A DNA stretch of 20,933 nucleotides, from contig JBHIBA010000047.1 of the NCBI GenBank assembly GCA_046758845.1, forward strand, positions 1 through 20,933, in the 5' to 3' direction. The notes under the pieces were generated by a model, which worked only from the letters and a program-made list of their open reading frames with translations, did not search any database and was not told the DNA's origin. This stretch comes from JBHIBA01 sp046758845 (GTDB lineage: Bacteria > UBA8248 > JACPRG01 > G963555815). The position numbers and the translations under genes are program-made. Numbering within the stretch: position 1 is the stretch's first letter; each line of letters opens with the position of its first letter. Positions 13,072 to 20,927 of this stretch are shown here, piece after piece.

Positions 13072-13704
13072 TTAAGGCTTCCCAGTCTTGGCCCTGGAAT
13101 CCCCCCGAAGAAAGGCGATCAGGTCGGCGAGGTCGTCATCGAGAAAACGCGGCCAGGGGACGCCCTCTTCCAGCGTCCGGCGGGCCATGATGTCTACGTG
13201 GTTCCACATCCGTTGCGCCCAGTACGGCGCGCCTGGAACTTCGCGGGCGATGGGGGCCAGGTCCGGCCCCACGCGGCCTCCCTTCCCGCGGTAGGAGTGG
13301 CACCGGACGCACCCGATCTCCCGAAACAGCCGGGCCCCCCGAACCGGGTCGCCCGGAGGGTCGCGTTCGCCCGGAGCCGCGAGGAAGGCGAGGAGGTGGA
13401 CCATCTCGTCGCGGTGGAATTCGGGCCGGCGAATCCCCTTCCTCCTCTGCACTTGGCGCATGATGGGGCCGTGGTTCCAGAAGGTCTGGGCCACCTGCAG
13501 GGGGGAGAACCGCCGCGCGCGGAGCTTGCTCAGGTCCGGCCCCACCGGACCCCCTTCGCCCTCCAGGCCGTGGCACACCGAACACCCCTTGCTGTAGAAA
13601 TGCACCCGCCCCCTCTCCGCAAAGCCCCGCTGGCCGTGGACACTTCCGACCCCAAAGACCAGTCCCGCCGCGAGAAAGAAGGCCAGCACCCTCACTTTTT
13701 GCAC
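13072..13704 (-). CDS. Exported diheme cytochrome c (two class-I domains)
   Basis: This 210-residue protein has a signal peptide (VRVLAFFLAAGLVFGVGSVHG, residues about 4-24) and two heme-c attachment motifs, C41-S-V-C-H45 and C132-V-R-C-H136. Each half repeats the same plan: CxxCH, then G(P)VGPDL, then a WNH-x2-IM segment (FWNHGPIM ending at M82, and MWNHVDIM) and a closing LL/LIAFL helix. The methionine in each WNH segment is a likely axial ligand. It should be a periplasmic electron carrier or a subunit of an oxidoreductase. GTG 13704 is chosen because AGGAGA lies 7 nt upstream and the signal peptide follows at once. Longer in-frame readings overlap the FGE-like gene. It begins 29 bp after that gene ends, so the two form an operon. 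Confidence 0.88.
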   Translation of the reverse strand: MQKVRVLAFFLAAGLVFGVGSVHGQRGFAERGRVHFYSKGCSVCHGLEGEGGPVGPDLSKLRARRFSPLQVAQTFWNHGPIMRQVQRRKGIRRPEFHRDEMVHLLAFLAAPGERDPPGDPVRGARLFREIGCVRCHSYRGKGGRVGPDLAPIAREVPGAPYWAQRMWNHVDIMARRTLEEGVPWPRFLDDDLADLIAFLRGDSRAKTGKP

Positions 13705-13733
13705 CGTTGGCTCTCCTGGGACGCCGGGCGGGC

Positions 13734-14618
13734 TCACGGCGAGCGGGCGCACCGGAACCCCACCGCGGGCAGACGGCGCCCGGGATCGGCCTTGTCCCGA
13801 AAGGTTGTCGTGACTTTCCAGCGTGGGTCGGGATACGCCCCGCCCCGGACGACCCGCTCCGTGCCGGAGGCGGGCCCGGGCGGGTTGCGAGAAGGACCCG
13901 AAAGAGGGTAATTCCTGCCGAACCAGTCGGCCACCCACTCGGCCGCGTTTCCCGCCATGTCCAGGGCGCCGTAGGGACTGGCCCCGGCAGGGAAGCTCCC
14001 CACCGGCTTTGTCTGGACCACCCGTCCCTCCCACTTCCCCTTGTAGGGCCACCAGTAGAACCGGTCGTAGTCCTTCAGGCGCTCAATGGCGTGTCCCGCC
14101 CACAGCTCAGCGCTGTTGAGTCGAGCGGCCTTCCACAGGGAACCCCAGGGGTAGGTCCGCCCTTCCGGGCCTCGCGCAGCCTTCTCCCATTCGGCCTCGG
14201 TGGGAAGGCGCTTCCTCGCCCAGAGGCAGTAACTGCGCGCGTCCTCCCACGTGACCCCCACGACGGGATGTTCTCTCAGGCCCGCGGGGAATCGGCCGGC
14301 GGTCCAAGCGTAAGGCTTGGCCTGGAGTCCTCTGAGGACAGGCGGGGAATTCCCCACGTCCACAACGAAGGCCCGAAACTGTTCCTGGGTGATTTCGCGC
14401 TCGTCAATGTAAAAGGGGTCTAGGTAGATTTCCCTCCCCGGGGGAGGGCCCATCAGGTAGGCGCCGGCCTGGACCAGGACCATGCGAGAGCCATCTCGGG
14501 CGATGTGCTCGCGGGGAAGCGATCCGGAGGGGGAGGGCCAGAGGAGAACGCCAGCCACGAGGAGGCGCGTCCATCCAAGCCCCCCCGCCCTCCTCCCGGC
14601 TCTCCAGGCGCGTACCAT
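13734..14618 (-). CDS. Exported FGE-fold (SUMF1/sulfatase-modifying-factor-like) protein lacking the catalytic cysteines
   Basis: This 294-residue protein has an N-terminal export signal (about residues 15-34, after several arginines). The FGE-sulfatase fold follows: GSRMVLVQAGAYLMGP, YIDEREITQEQFRAFV, HPVVGVTWEDARSYCLWARKRLPTEAEWEKAARG, YGALDMAGNAAEWVADW, RVVRGGAY and VGFRCARSP. True formylglycine-generating enzymes have two copper-binding cysteines shortly after RGGSF. Here RGG (258-260) is followed by AYPDPRWKVTTTFRDKA with no cysteine, so formylglycine formation is unlikely. Other members of this fold bind ligands or act as nonheme-iron enzymes. It is expected in the periplasm and is co-transcribed with the diheme cytochrome c, suggesting a redox role or an assembly function. 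The start is the ATG nearest the signal peptide. Confidence 0.85.
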   Translation of the reverse strand: MVRAWRAGRRAGGLGWTRLLVAGVLLWPSPSGSLPREHIARDGSRMVLVQAGAYLMGPPPGREIYLDPFYIDEREITQEQFRAFVVDVGNSPPVLRGLQAKPYAWTAGRFPAGLREHPVVGVTWEDARSYCLWARKRLPTEAEWEKAARGPEGRTYPWGSLWKAARLNSAELWAGHAIERLKDYDRFYWWPYKGKWEGRVVQTKPVGSFPAGASPYGALDMAGNAAEWVADWFGRNYPLSGPSRNPPGPASGTERVVRGGAYPDPRWKVTTTFRDKADPGRRLPAVGFRCARSP

Positions 14619-14787
14619 TACATCTTGTCTCAGGCCCGCTGCGGCCCTCCCGACCTCTGCTTGTCAAGAATTTGCTCCCCAGGGAAGGTCTCGCGCCATG
14701 ATCTGGATCAAGGAAACCCCGCAAATCCAGCATTCGGCGGTGACTGGGGCCAGGACTCGGCCCACCCGGGAGGTTCGGCCTACGCCT
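14619..14787 (-). promoter_or_regulatory. Upstream region of the FGE-like/cytochrome operon with a TTGACA box
   Basis: On the minus strand a perfect TTGACA occurs near 14669-14664, about 50 nt before the FGE-like start, but no TATAAT-like sequence is found 17 bp downstream (CCGCAG). It may be a regulated promoter or a chance match. Nothing resembling a terminator for panC with a T-tract is visible. Confidence 0.25.
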
Positions 14788-15627
14788 TCAGGCCAGTTCG
14801 ATGTTGTCGATCAGCCGGGCCTTTTCACACCAAACCGCGCCCAACGCCACGGCCGGGCCTTTGATCTCGTCCAAATCTTCGAGTGTTTCCGGATGGACGA
14901 CGGCCACGTAATCGACCTGGAGACCGTGTTTCTCCATAACTTCCCTCGCGTCGGCCAACAAGGGAGCCGCCGCCTCCGCCCCCTCCCGGACGGCCTCTGA
15001 AATCCCCACAAGGGCGCGGCGCAAGCCGACCGCACGAGCGCGTTCCTCTTGGTTGAGATAGAGGTTTCTGGAGGAAAGTGCGAGGCCGTCGGGCTCTCGA
15101 ATCGTCGGGCAACCGATGATCTCCACACCCATCCGGAGGTCGAAATCCATCCGGCGGAGGATGACCCATTGCTGGTAGTCTTTTTTTCCAAAGTAGGCCC
15201 TGCCGGGAATACAGATGGCAAAGAGCTTCGCCACCACGGTCGTCACCCCCCGAAAGTGACCCGGACGGAAGGCCCCACAAAGCCGCTCGGAGAGGCCCTC
15301 GACCTCAACGAACGTCCGGTCGTGCGGGGGGTACATTTCTTCGACGGGCGGCATGAACACAAGGTCCACCCCTTCCTCCCGCGCCTTCCGGAGGTCTCCC
15401 TCCTCATCCTGGGGATAGGTTTGGAAGTCTTCTCCGGGACCGAATTGCGTCGGATTCACGAATATGGAAACGGTGACGACGTCGTTCTCTTCGCGGGCCC
15501 GGCGGATCAGGCTCAAGTGCCCTTCGTGAAACGCGCCCATCGTAGGGACGAGCCCCAGCGTCCTCCCCTCCGCCCGCAATCGGCGCGCCCTCTCATTCAT
15601 GGCGTTCGCCGTGCTCAGCACCTCCAT
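14788..15627 (-). CDS. panC: Pantothenate synthetase (pantoate-beta-alanine ligase)
   Basis: PanC joins pantoate and beta-alanine with ATP in the cytoplasm, the last step of pantothenate (vitamin B5, coenzyme A precursor) synthesis. Diagnostic segments are all present: LVPTMGAFHEGHLSLIRRA (ATP-binding HxGH motif), IFVNPTQFGPGEDFQTYP, RLCGAFRPGHFRGVTTVVAKL, YFGKKDYQQ and LALSSRNLYL. The 279-residue length from ATG 15627 matches the family, whose members begin within a few residues of this point. An in-frame ATG at 15660 would add 11 residues and cannot be excluded, since neither has a strong ribosome site. It lies downstream of the deoxynucleoside kinase on the same strand. No panB or panD is in the window. 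Confidence 0.95.
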   Translation of the reverse strand: MEVLSTANAMNERARRLRAEGRTLGLVPTMGAFHEGHLSLIRRAREENDVVTVSIFVNPTQFGPGEDFQTYPQDEEGDLRKAREEGVDLVFMPPVEEMYPPHDRTFVEVEGLSERLCGAFRPGHFRGVTTVVAKLFAICIPGRAYFGKKDYQQWVILRRMDFDLRMGVEIIGCPTIREPDGLALSSRNLYLNQEERARAVGLRRALVGISEAVREGAEAAAPLLADAREVMEKHGLQVDYVAVVHPETLEDLDEIKGPAVALGAVWCEKARLIDNIELA

Positions 15628-15698
15628 TTCAGCCCCGGAAAGAAACGCCGATCGGCTCATCCGGCCAGAATCCGCCCTCTCTCCCCCAGCCTTGGCCC

Positions 15699-16331
15699 TC
15701 AGCGGGGGCCGTAAAAGTGGGTCCCCCGCTTGACGCTGAGGATCTGCTTGACCAGGTTGTCAAAATCTTCGTTGCGGCGAACGAAGTCGATGGAGTTGGT
15801 GTTGACGACGAGCAGAGGGGTTTGTGAATAGTGGAAGAAGTAGCGGTTATAGGCTTCGTTGATTCGCTCAACATATTCGGGCGAGATGTTCCGTTCGATG
15901 TCGCGCCGCCGGTTTCGGATACGCTCAAGGAGGACGTCCGTACTGGCCTGCAGGAAGACCACGAGATCCGGGGAGGGAATCCTGGGCCGAAGCAGGGAGT
16001 AAATTTCCTCATACAGAACCAGCTCATCCTCGTCCAGGTTCACATAGGCGAAGATGCGGTCCTTCTCGAAAAGGTAATCGCTCACCACACCTCGGTGGAA
16101 CAGGTCAAGCTGGGTGAGATCGAGTTGCTGGCGGTACCGGCTGAGAAGGAAAAAGAGTTGCGTCTGAAAGGCGTATCGTTTCCTGTCCGAGTAGAAATTC
16201 GCCAGAAAGGGATTCTCTTCCGTGACTTCGCGAAGGACCGAGGCGCCGATCACTTCCGCCAGGGACTCCGCCAGACTCGTCTTTCCCACCCCGACGGGAC
16301 CCTCGATGGTGATAAAGCGCGCCCGTTCCAT
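15699..16331 (-). CDS. Deoxynucleoside kinase
   Basis: This 210-residue kinase phosphorylates deoxynucleosides for nucleotide salvage. The P-loop is G11-PVGVGKTS. EENPFLANFYSD follows, then QTQLFFLLSRYRQ, and GVVSDYLFEKDRIFA carries the family's DYLFEKD signature. The lid-type arginine cluster is LERIRNRRRDIERN. The pattern fits the bacterial dAK/dGK group (deoxyadenosine/deoxyguanosine kinases); substrate preference is not readable. It starts 16 nt after the folK stop and is followed by panC, so the three are presumably co-transcribed in a folK-kinase-panC order. Its cytoplasmic role is unrelated to pantothenate chemistry, so the grouping may reflect housekeeping co-expression. Confidence 0.92.
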   Translation of the reverse strand: MERARFITIEGPVGVGKTSLAESLAEVIGASVLREVTEENPFLANFYSDRKRYAFQTQLFFLLSRYRQQLDLTQLDLFHRGVVSDYLFEKDRIFAYVNLDEDELVLYEEIYSLLRPRIPSPDLVVFLQASTDVLLERIRNRRRDIERNISPEYVERINEAYNRYFFHYSQTPLLVVNTNSIDFVRRNEDFDNLVKQILSVKRGTHFYGPR

Positions 16332-16347
16332 TTCCGATGCGCGGCCC

Positions 16348-16833
16348 CTACTCCGGCAGCGGGCAGACCTTCTGCCCTTCCCCCAGGTCTTTCAGCATCT
16401 CCCCGAAGGTCTTGCCCAAAACCGGGTGGACCAACTCCGGCGCGAGGTCGCAAAGGGGGGCGAGCACAAAGCGGCGCCGCCCCATCTCGGGATGCGGGAT
16501 CGTCAGACCCCCTTCCTCTCTCACCAGGTCGCCGAAAAGGAGAAGATCCAGATCGATCACGCGGGGACCCCACCTTGGACCTCCCGCGCGCCCCATCGCG
16601 TCCTCAATGGCCTTCAACGCGCACAGCAGACCGGACGGGTCGAGGACGGTCTCCAAACGAACGACGCCGTTGACGAAATCCGGCTGATCCGGTGGGCCCA
16701 CGGGCGCCGTCAGGTACCACGGGGAGCATGCGAGGACCCGGATGCCTCGCGTCTTCCGCAGGCGGCCCACCGCCTCGGCGCATCGCTCCCGGGGACCGCT
16801 CAGGTTCGAGCCCACACCGATGAACGCCTCCAC
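16348..16833 (-). CDS. folK: 2-amino-4-hydroxy-6-hydroxymethyldihydropteridine pyrophosphokinase
   Basis: FolK transfers pyrophosphate from ATP to the pterin precursor in folate synthesis. Signature segments are AFIGVGSNL at the N-terminus, the PVGPPDQPDFVNGVVRLET region, GPRVIDLDLLLFGD (metal/ATP-binding aspartates) and IPHPEMGRRRFVLAPLCDLAPELVHP. GTG 16833 gives 161 residues, the usual length, and starts exactly at the conserved first strand; GGAAGG lies a few bases upstream. A longer reading from 16962 adds 43 residues of arginine/proline-rich, non-conserved sequence and is less likely. The gene lies 145 bp downstream of dapL and 16 bp upstream of the deoxynucleoside kinase. Confidence 0.93.
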   Translation of the reverse strand: MEAFIGVGSNLSGPRERCAEAVGRLRKTRGIRVLACSPWYLTAPVGPPDQPDFVNGVVRLETVLDPSGLLCALKAIEDAMGRAGGPRWGPRVIDLDLLLFGDLVREEGGLTIPHPEMGRRRFVLAPLCDLAPELVHPVLGKTFGEMLKDLGEGQKVCPLPE

Positions 16834-16977
16834 CGGGCCCTTCCATGGAATGGCCGGCCGACCCGTCTCGACTTCGACTTCTCCCTGGGGCTGGAAAGCA
16901 AGACGGGACGAAGAGCCCGCTGAGAAAGGAAGATTAGCCGGAAGAAGCGCCGGGCTCCGCAAAAGAACGGCTCCCGT

Positions 16978-18144
16978 CTAGAAGCCCGCTTTCCGGATTC
17001 GTTCCACCGCCTCCTCGATGCGGTCCTCGCTCTGCGTCAGGGCCATGCGCACGAAACCCTCGCCGGCTTCCCCGAACCCGTTGCCAGGAGTGACAACGAC
17101 GCCCGTCTCTCGCAGAAGGAGGGCGGTGAAATCGATAGAGGTGTATTTCTCGGGCACCGGGACCCAGACGTAGAAGGTGGCCGAGGGCCTGTTGGGCATC
17201 AGGCCGATGGAACGTAGGCCTTCGTCCATGATGTCCCGCCTTCGCTCATAAACCCGGCGCATCTCCTCCACACAGGACGCGTCACCCGTCAACGCCGCCA
17301 CCCCCGCCTCCTGGATCGCCTGAAAGACGCCGGAGTCCACGTTGGTCTTGATCGCGCCCAGGCCGGCCAGGACCTCCGCATTTCCCACGACGAACCCGAG
17401 CCGCCAGCCCGTCATGTTGAAAGTCTTCGACAGACTGTGGAACTCCACGGCCACCTCTTTGGCGCCCGGGATCTCGAGCAGGCTGAGCGTCTTCACGCCA
17501 TCGAAGTACATCTCGGAGTAGGCGGCGTCGTGAACCAGGCAAAGTTCGTGCTCCCGGGCGAAATCCACGGCCTGGGTGAAGAACTCCTTCGTCGCCACTG
17601 CGGCCGTGGGGTTATTGGGATAGTTCAAAAACAACAGCTTGGCGCGCCGCAACACGCCCCTTTTGAGGTCTTCCAGGTCCGGGAGGAACTGATTTTCGGC
17701 CAGCAGCGGCATGGGAACCGACTCGCCGCCCGCGAAGACGGCGCCAGCGTGGTAAACCGGATATGCCGGGTCGGGGACGATGGCCACATCCCCCGGGTTG
17801 ATGAAGGCCAGGGAGAGATGCGCGATGCCCTCCTTCGACCCGATGAGAGTGAGAACTTCCCGGTCGGGTTCCAGCTCGACCCCGAAACGCTGCCTGTACC
17901 AATCCGCCACTGTCTGGCGGAGGGTCAGCATCCCCTGATACGACGGATACCGGTGGTTGGCCGAATTTTTGGCGGCCTGATCCAACGCCTCGACGATGTG
18001 AGGGGGCGTCGGCAGGTCGGGGTCCCCGATGCCCAAGTTGATGATGTCCAAACCCGTCCCCGCAGCCTCCGCCTTCATCCGGTCGATCTCGGCAAAGAGG
18101 TAAGGAGGAAGGCGATTGAGCCTTTCAGCGCATTCCAGTTTCAT
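16978..18144 (-). CDS. dapL: LL-diaminopimelate aminotransferase (DapL-type class I/II aminotransferase)
   Basis: This is a 388-residue PLP enzyme. Seen in the sequence are INLGIGDPDLPTPPHIVEAL near the N-terminus, HRYPSYQGMLTLRQTVADWY, NYPNNPTAAVAT, VHDAAYSEMYFDG and SLSKTFNMTGWRLGFVVGN, whose lysine forms the PLP Schiff base. These match LL-diaminopimelate aminotransferases, which convert tetrahydrodipicolinate directly to LL-diaminopimelate for lysine and peptidoglycan. Related aspartate/alanine aminotransferases are the alternative. ATG 18144 precedes the conserved MKLECAERLNRLPPYLF start and has GGATGG 8 nt upstream; ATG 18156 and TTG 18171 are alternatives. It is the first gene of the minus-strand dapL-folK-kinase-panC group and diverges from the CoA-transferase genes. 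Confidence 0.88.
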   Translation of the reverse strand: MKLECAERLNRLPPYLFAEIDRMKAEAAGTGLDIINLGIGDPDLPTPPHIVEALDQAAKNSANHRYPSYQGMLTLRQTVADWYRQRFGVELEPDREVLTLIGSKEGIAHLSLAFINPGDVAIVPDPAYPVYHAGAVFAGGESVPMPLLAENQFLPDLEDLKRGVLRRAKLLFLNYPNNPTAAVATKEFFTQAVDFAREHELCLVHDAAYSEMYFDGVKTLSLLEIPGAKEVAVEFHSLSKTFNMTGWRLGFVVGNAEVLAGLGAIKTNVDSGVFQAIQEAGVAALTGDASCVEEMRRVYERRRDIMDEGLRSIGLMPNRPSATFYVWVPVPEKYTSIDFTALLLRETGVVVTPGNGFGEAGEGFVRMALTQSEDRIEEAVERIRKAGF

Positions 18145-18693
18145 GGTGTCGTCCATCCAATGGCCGGCCAAACGTCAAGCCTGAGAGGGAAAGGAAAACT
18201 TGAAATTTTCGAATCCTATCCAGGAAAATCTCCGGTCCCCTGTGTCCGGGCTGACCGAGCCGCGCTGCCGGACGCTTCACCCTGTTCGCAGCGTCCTCCG
18301 CACTGCCTGGCCTGCACAAAGCGCCGAGCAATCCCGACGAAAGCCTACCTTTCACGCATTCTTCCAGAATGGCCCGGGCACAGTTTCCAAATGAAGGAAA
18401 CCCGAGCGACGCTTCGGCGAGCCGGGCGCTGCCGGTCCCCCGCCCGCCGAAGGAAGCACGTGACCGGATTCACCGGCTATTGTTATCACAAGGGTTGAAC
18501 CTTCCGCAACCGGACTCGAGCCGAGTGCGCAGGCCCCTCAGATCGAAACCCCTTTACCTCAAGATCACCCGCAGGAAAGCCATCTGTAAAAAAATCGCTC
18601 TATTCGCCGCCGCCAATCGGCCCAGGTTTCACTATCTGCTAGAATAACCGGGTTTCGGCGAAGCCCAGGGAACATCGCGCAAGGAGCCTTCTA
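18145..18693. other. Divergent intergenic region between dapL and the CoA-transferase genes
   Basis: These 549 bp have no convincing ORF. On the minus strand, a TAGGAT box about 80 nt before dapL could be its -10. In the middle, bases 18401-18426 fold as CCCG...CGC-TTCG-GCG...CGGG, a hairpin with a stable UUCG loop, and ACTCG/CGAGT (18514-18526) is a tight palindrome. Neither has a T-tract. The right end holds a plus-strand promoter candidate listed separately. The region is long for a genome this compact and may contain regulatory sites or gene remnants that I cannot identify. Confidence 0.4.
18637..18645 (+). promoter_or_regulatory. Extended -10 promoter candidate for the CoA-transferase operon
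   Basis: TGCTAGAAT is an extended -10 element (TGn plus TAGAAT, one base from consensus). The -35 region is poor, as is common with extended -10 promoters. Transcription would start near 18652, leaving a leader of about 42 nt that includes AAGGAG (18681-18686), 7 nt before the ATG. Confidence 0.5.
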
Positions 18694-19395
18694 ATGGTCC
18701 GGGTCTTTCCGTCGGCGAAGGAGACCATGTTCGACCTCAAGGACAACGCCAGCATCATGGCCGGCGGCTTCGGCATCTGCGGCGTCGTGGAAGGACTGAT
18801 CGACGCCGTCTGCGAGGCGGGCGTCAAGGGACTGACCGTCATCAGCAACGGCGCCGGCGTGGACGACTGGTTTTTGGGCAAATGGATTGCGAACCATCAG
18901 GTCCGCAAGATGATCTGCAGCCGCATCGGCGCCAACAAGGAGCTCGAGCGCCAATACCTGGCGGGGGAGATCGAGGTGGAGTTCGTACCCCAGGGAACCT
19001 TCGCCGAGCGCCTCCGGGCGGCCGGCGTCGGCATCGGCGGGTTTTATACAAAGACCGGCGTTGGCACCCTCGTGGCAGAGGGGAAGGAGACCAAGGTCAT
19101 CGACGGCGAGACCTACCTCTTGGAGAAGCCCCTGCGGGCGGACTTCGCATTTGTCAAGGCCTGGAAGGGCGATACCGCGGGCAACCTCATCTACCGGATG
19201 ACGGCGCAGAACTTCAACCACGTCATGGCCATGGCCGGGCGAACGACCATCGCCGAGGTGGAAGAGCTCGTCCCAGCCGGAGAGCTGGACCCGAACCAGG
19301 TCCACACGCCGGGCATTTTCGTTCAGCGCATCTTTCAAGGCGAACGGTTTGAGAAACGCATCGAGATCCTGACTGTTCACGAAAGGGAGGAATGA
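18694..19395 (+). CDS. 3-oxoacid-type CoA-transferase, subunit A
   Basis: This 233-residue alpha subunit of a family I CoA-transferase (ScoA/AtoD-like) shows the glycine-rich CoA-binding motif IMAGGFGICGVVEGLID (residues 21-37), LTVISNGAG, RKMICSRIGANKELERQYLAGEIEVEFVPQGTFAERLRAAGVGIGGFYTKTGVGT and ADFAFVKAWKGDTAGNLIYR. With subunit B it moves CoA between acyl-CoA and a 3-oxoacid such as acetoacetate in the cytoplasm. Exact substrates cannot be read. AAGGAG upstream supports the ATG. Subunit B begins 4 nt after its stop. No thiolase, dehydrogenase or butyrate gene is visible alongside, so the pathway (ketone-body, short fatty-acid or aromatic degradation) is open. Confidence 0.93.
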   Translation: MVRVFPSAKETMFDLKDNASIMAGGFGICGVVEGLIDAVCEAGVKGLTVISNGAGVDDWFLGKWIANHQVRKMICSRIGANKELERQYLAGEIEVEFVPQGTFAERLRAAGVGIGGFYTKTGVGTLVAEGKETKVIDGETYLLEKPLRADFAFVKAWKGDTAGNLIYRMTAQNFNHVMAMAGRTTIAEVEELVPAGELDPNQVHTPGIFVQRIFQGERFEKRIEILTVHEREE

Positions 19396-19399
19396 TCCG

Positions 19400-20059
19400 T
19401 TGGGCTTGACCCGGGAGCAGATTGCCGAGCGCGCGGCCATGGACCTTCAAGACGGGGACTATGTCAACCTGGGAATTGGGATCCCGACCCTGGTGGGAAA
19501 CTACATCCCCCCTGACAAAAAGGTCATCCTTCATTCGGAGAACGGCGTCCTGGCCATGGGACCGTTCCCCTACCGGGGAGAGGAAAACCCCGATTTGATC
19601 AACGCCGGCAAGCAGACCATCACCATCCTCCCCGGCGCATCCTTCTTCGACAGTTCCGCCGCTTTCGGCATGATCCGAGGAAGCCACGTTGACGTGACCA
19701 TCCTCGGCGGATTGCAAGTGGCGGAGAACGGCGATCTGGCCAACTGGATGATCCCCGGACAGATGGCCGCCGGAATGGGGGGAGCCATGGACCTCGTTGC
19801 GGGAGCGAAGCGGGTCCTCGTCCTGATGGAACACGTGACCAAGAAGGGAAAACCGAAGATCTACCCCCAGTGCACCCTGCCCCTGACCGGGGCCGGCGTG
19901 GTGGACCGGGTGATCACCGACCTTTGCGTCATGGACGTCACACCGAACGGTCTTCTTCTGGTCGAGTTGGCCCCCGGCGTCACGCAGGAGCAGGTCCGCG
20001 AGCAGACGGCCGCGACGTTCCACGCGTCTCCCGCCTTGAAAGAAATGACCTTCGCCTGA
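19400..20059 (+). CDS. 3-oxoacid-type CoA-transferase, subunit B
   Basis: This 219-residue beta subunit (ScoB/AtoA-like) contains the catalytic glutamate E47 in LHSENGVLAMGP, the residue that forms the glutamyl-CoA thioester in this family. Other landmarks are DYVNLGIGIPTLVGNYIP, SSAAFGMIRGSHVDVTILGGLQV, GMGGAMDLVAGAKRVLVLMEH and CTLPLTGAGVVDRVITDLCVM. Translation begins at TTG 19400; GGGAGG (19385-19390) lies 9 nt upstream, inside the end of the subunit A gene, which argues for coupled translation. Length is normal. It is in a transcription unit with subunit A; the next gene follows after 131 bp. Confidence 0.93.
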   Translation: MGLTREQIAERAAMDLQDGDYVNLGIGIPTLVGNYIPPDKKVILHSENGVLAMGPFPYRGEENPDLINAGKQTITILPGASFFDSSAAFGMIRGSHVDVTILGGLQVAENGDLANWMIPGQMAAGMGGAMDLVAGAKRVLVLMEHVTKKGKPKIYPQCTLPLTGAGVVDRVITDLCVMDVTPNGLLLVELAPGVTQEQVREQTAATFHASPALKEMTFA

Positions 20060-20190
20060 TGCCCGGGCGGAATCTTCCCTCTGACCGGTCGGGACACCGG
20101 CCTGCCTTGAAGGAGGGAGGCGGACCCGGTAAAGTTCGTTGAGCGAAACGCGGTCTTCTTTTTCCCATCGAACGAAAGGAGAAACAGAGG

Positions 20191-20904
20191 ATGGCCAACA
20201 AGAACCTCCAGGTCACCTGGCTTGGACACGGGAGCTTCAAAATCCAATCCCCTGGCGGGAAAGTCATTTACTTGGACCCCTGGCTCAAAGAAAACCCCTC
20301 CTGTCCCGACGATTCCAAGAGTGTGGACAAGTGCGATGTCCTCCTCCTGACTCACGGCCACTTCGACCACGTCGGCGACTCCGTTGAGATCGCCAATGCG
20401 CACAAGCCCACCATCGTCGCCCAGGTCGAGCTGGCCAACTGGCTTGCGGGCAAAGGCGTTAAGAACACGAGCGGGATGAACAAGGGCGGGACGCAAACCG
20501 TCGGCGGGATGCAATTCACCATGACCCACGCCCAGCACAGCTCCTCCGCCGCGGAGGACGGAAAACCGGTCTATCTGGGCGAGCCCGCCGGGTACGTCGT
20601 CCAGTTCGAGAACGGTTACAAGGCGTATTTCGCTGGGGACACGAACGTTTTCGGAGACATGAGGATCATTCACGAAATTTACAACCCGGCGATGGCCGCG
20701 CTTCCCATTGGGAGCCACTTCACGATGGACCCGAAGGAGGCCGCCTACGCGTGCAGGCTGCTCGAAGCCCACATCGTCATTCCCTGCCACTATGGGACCT
20801 TCCCGCTTCTCACCGGAACGGTGCAGGAGTTCAAGAAGCTGACGATGGAAATCGCCGATCTCGAAATCGTCGAGTTCCAGCCGGGCGAGACAAAAGACTT
20901 CTAG
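20191..20904 (+). CDS. Metal-dependent hydrolase, metallo-beta-lactamase fold (UPF0173-like)
   Basis: This 237-residue protein belongs to the metallo-beta-lactamase superfamily, close in pattern to the UPF0173 hydrolases. The metal site is clear: H55-G-H57-F-D59-H60 in LLLTHGHFDHVGD, with later ligands in YFAGDTNVFGDM (aspartate) and IPCHYGTFP (histidine). An N-terminal WLGHGSFKIQSPGGKVIYLDPWL strand-turn is typical. It is cytoplasmic, with no signal peptide. The substrate is unknown; relatives include L-ascorbate-6-phosphate lactonase-like enzymes. GAAAGGAG lies upstream of the ATG. It follows the CoA-transferase genes by 131 bp on the same strand and may share their transcript; a functional link is only suggested. 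Confidence 0.9.
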   Translation: MANKNLQVTWLGHGSFKIQSPGGKVIYLDPWLKENPSCPDDSKSVDKCDVLLLTHGHFDHVGDSVEIANAHKPTIVAQVELANWLAGKGVKNTSGMNKGGTQTVGGMQFTMTHAQHSSSAAEDGKPVYLGEPAGYVVQFENGYKAYFAGDTNVFGDMRIIHEIYNPAMAALPIGSHFTMDPKEAAYACRLLEAHIVIPCHYGTFPLLTGTVQEFKKLTMEIADLEIVEFQPGETKDF

Positions 20905-20907
20905 CCC

Positions 20908-20927
20908 CCCGCCAAGGGCGCGGCGGG
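20908..20927 (+). terminator. Possible terminator hairpin after the hydrolase gene
   Basis: CCCGCC (20908-20913) and GGCGGG (20922-20927) form a perfect 6-bp stem with an 8-nt loop, 3 nt after the stop codon. The window ends six bases later (ATGAAA), so a T-tract cannot be checked. The call is tentative. Confidence 0.3.

Noticed and set aside
17437..18498. A 353-residue plus-strand frame opposite dapL
   Set aside because: It is antisense to an intact aminotransferase, and its tail runs through non-coding sequence.
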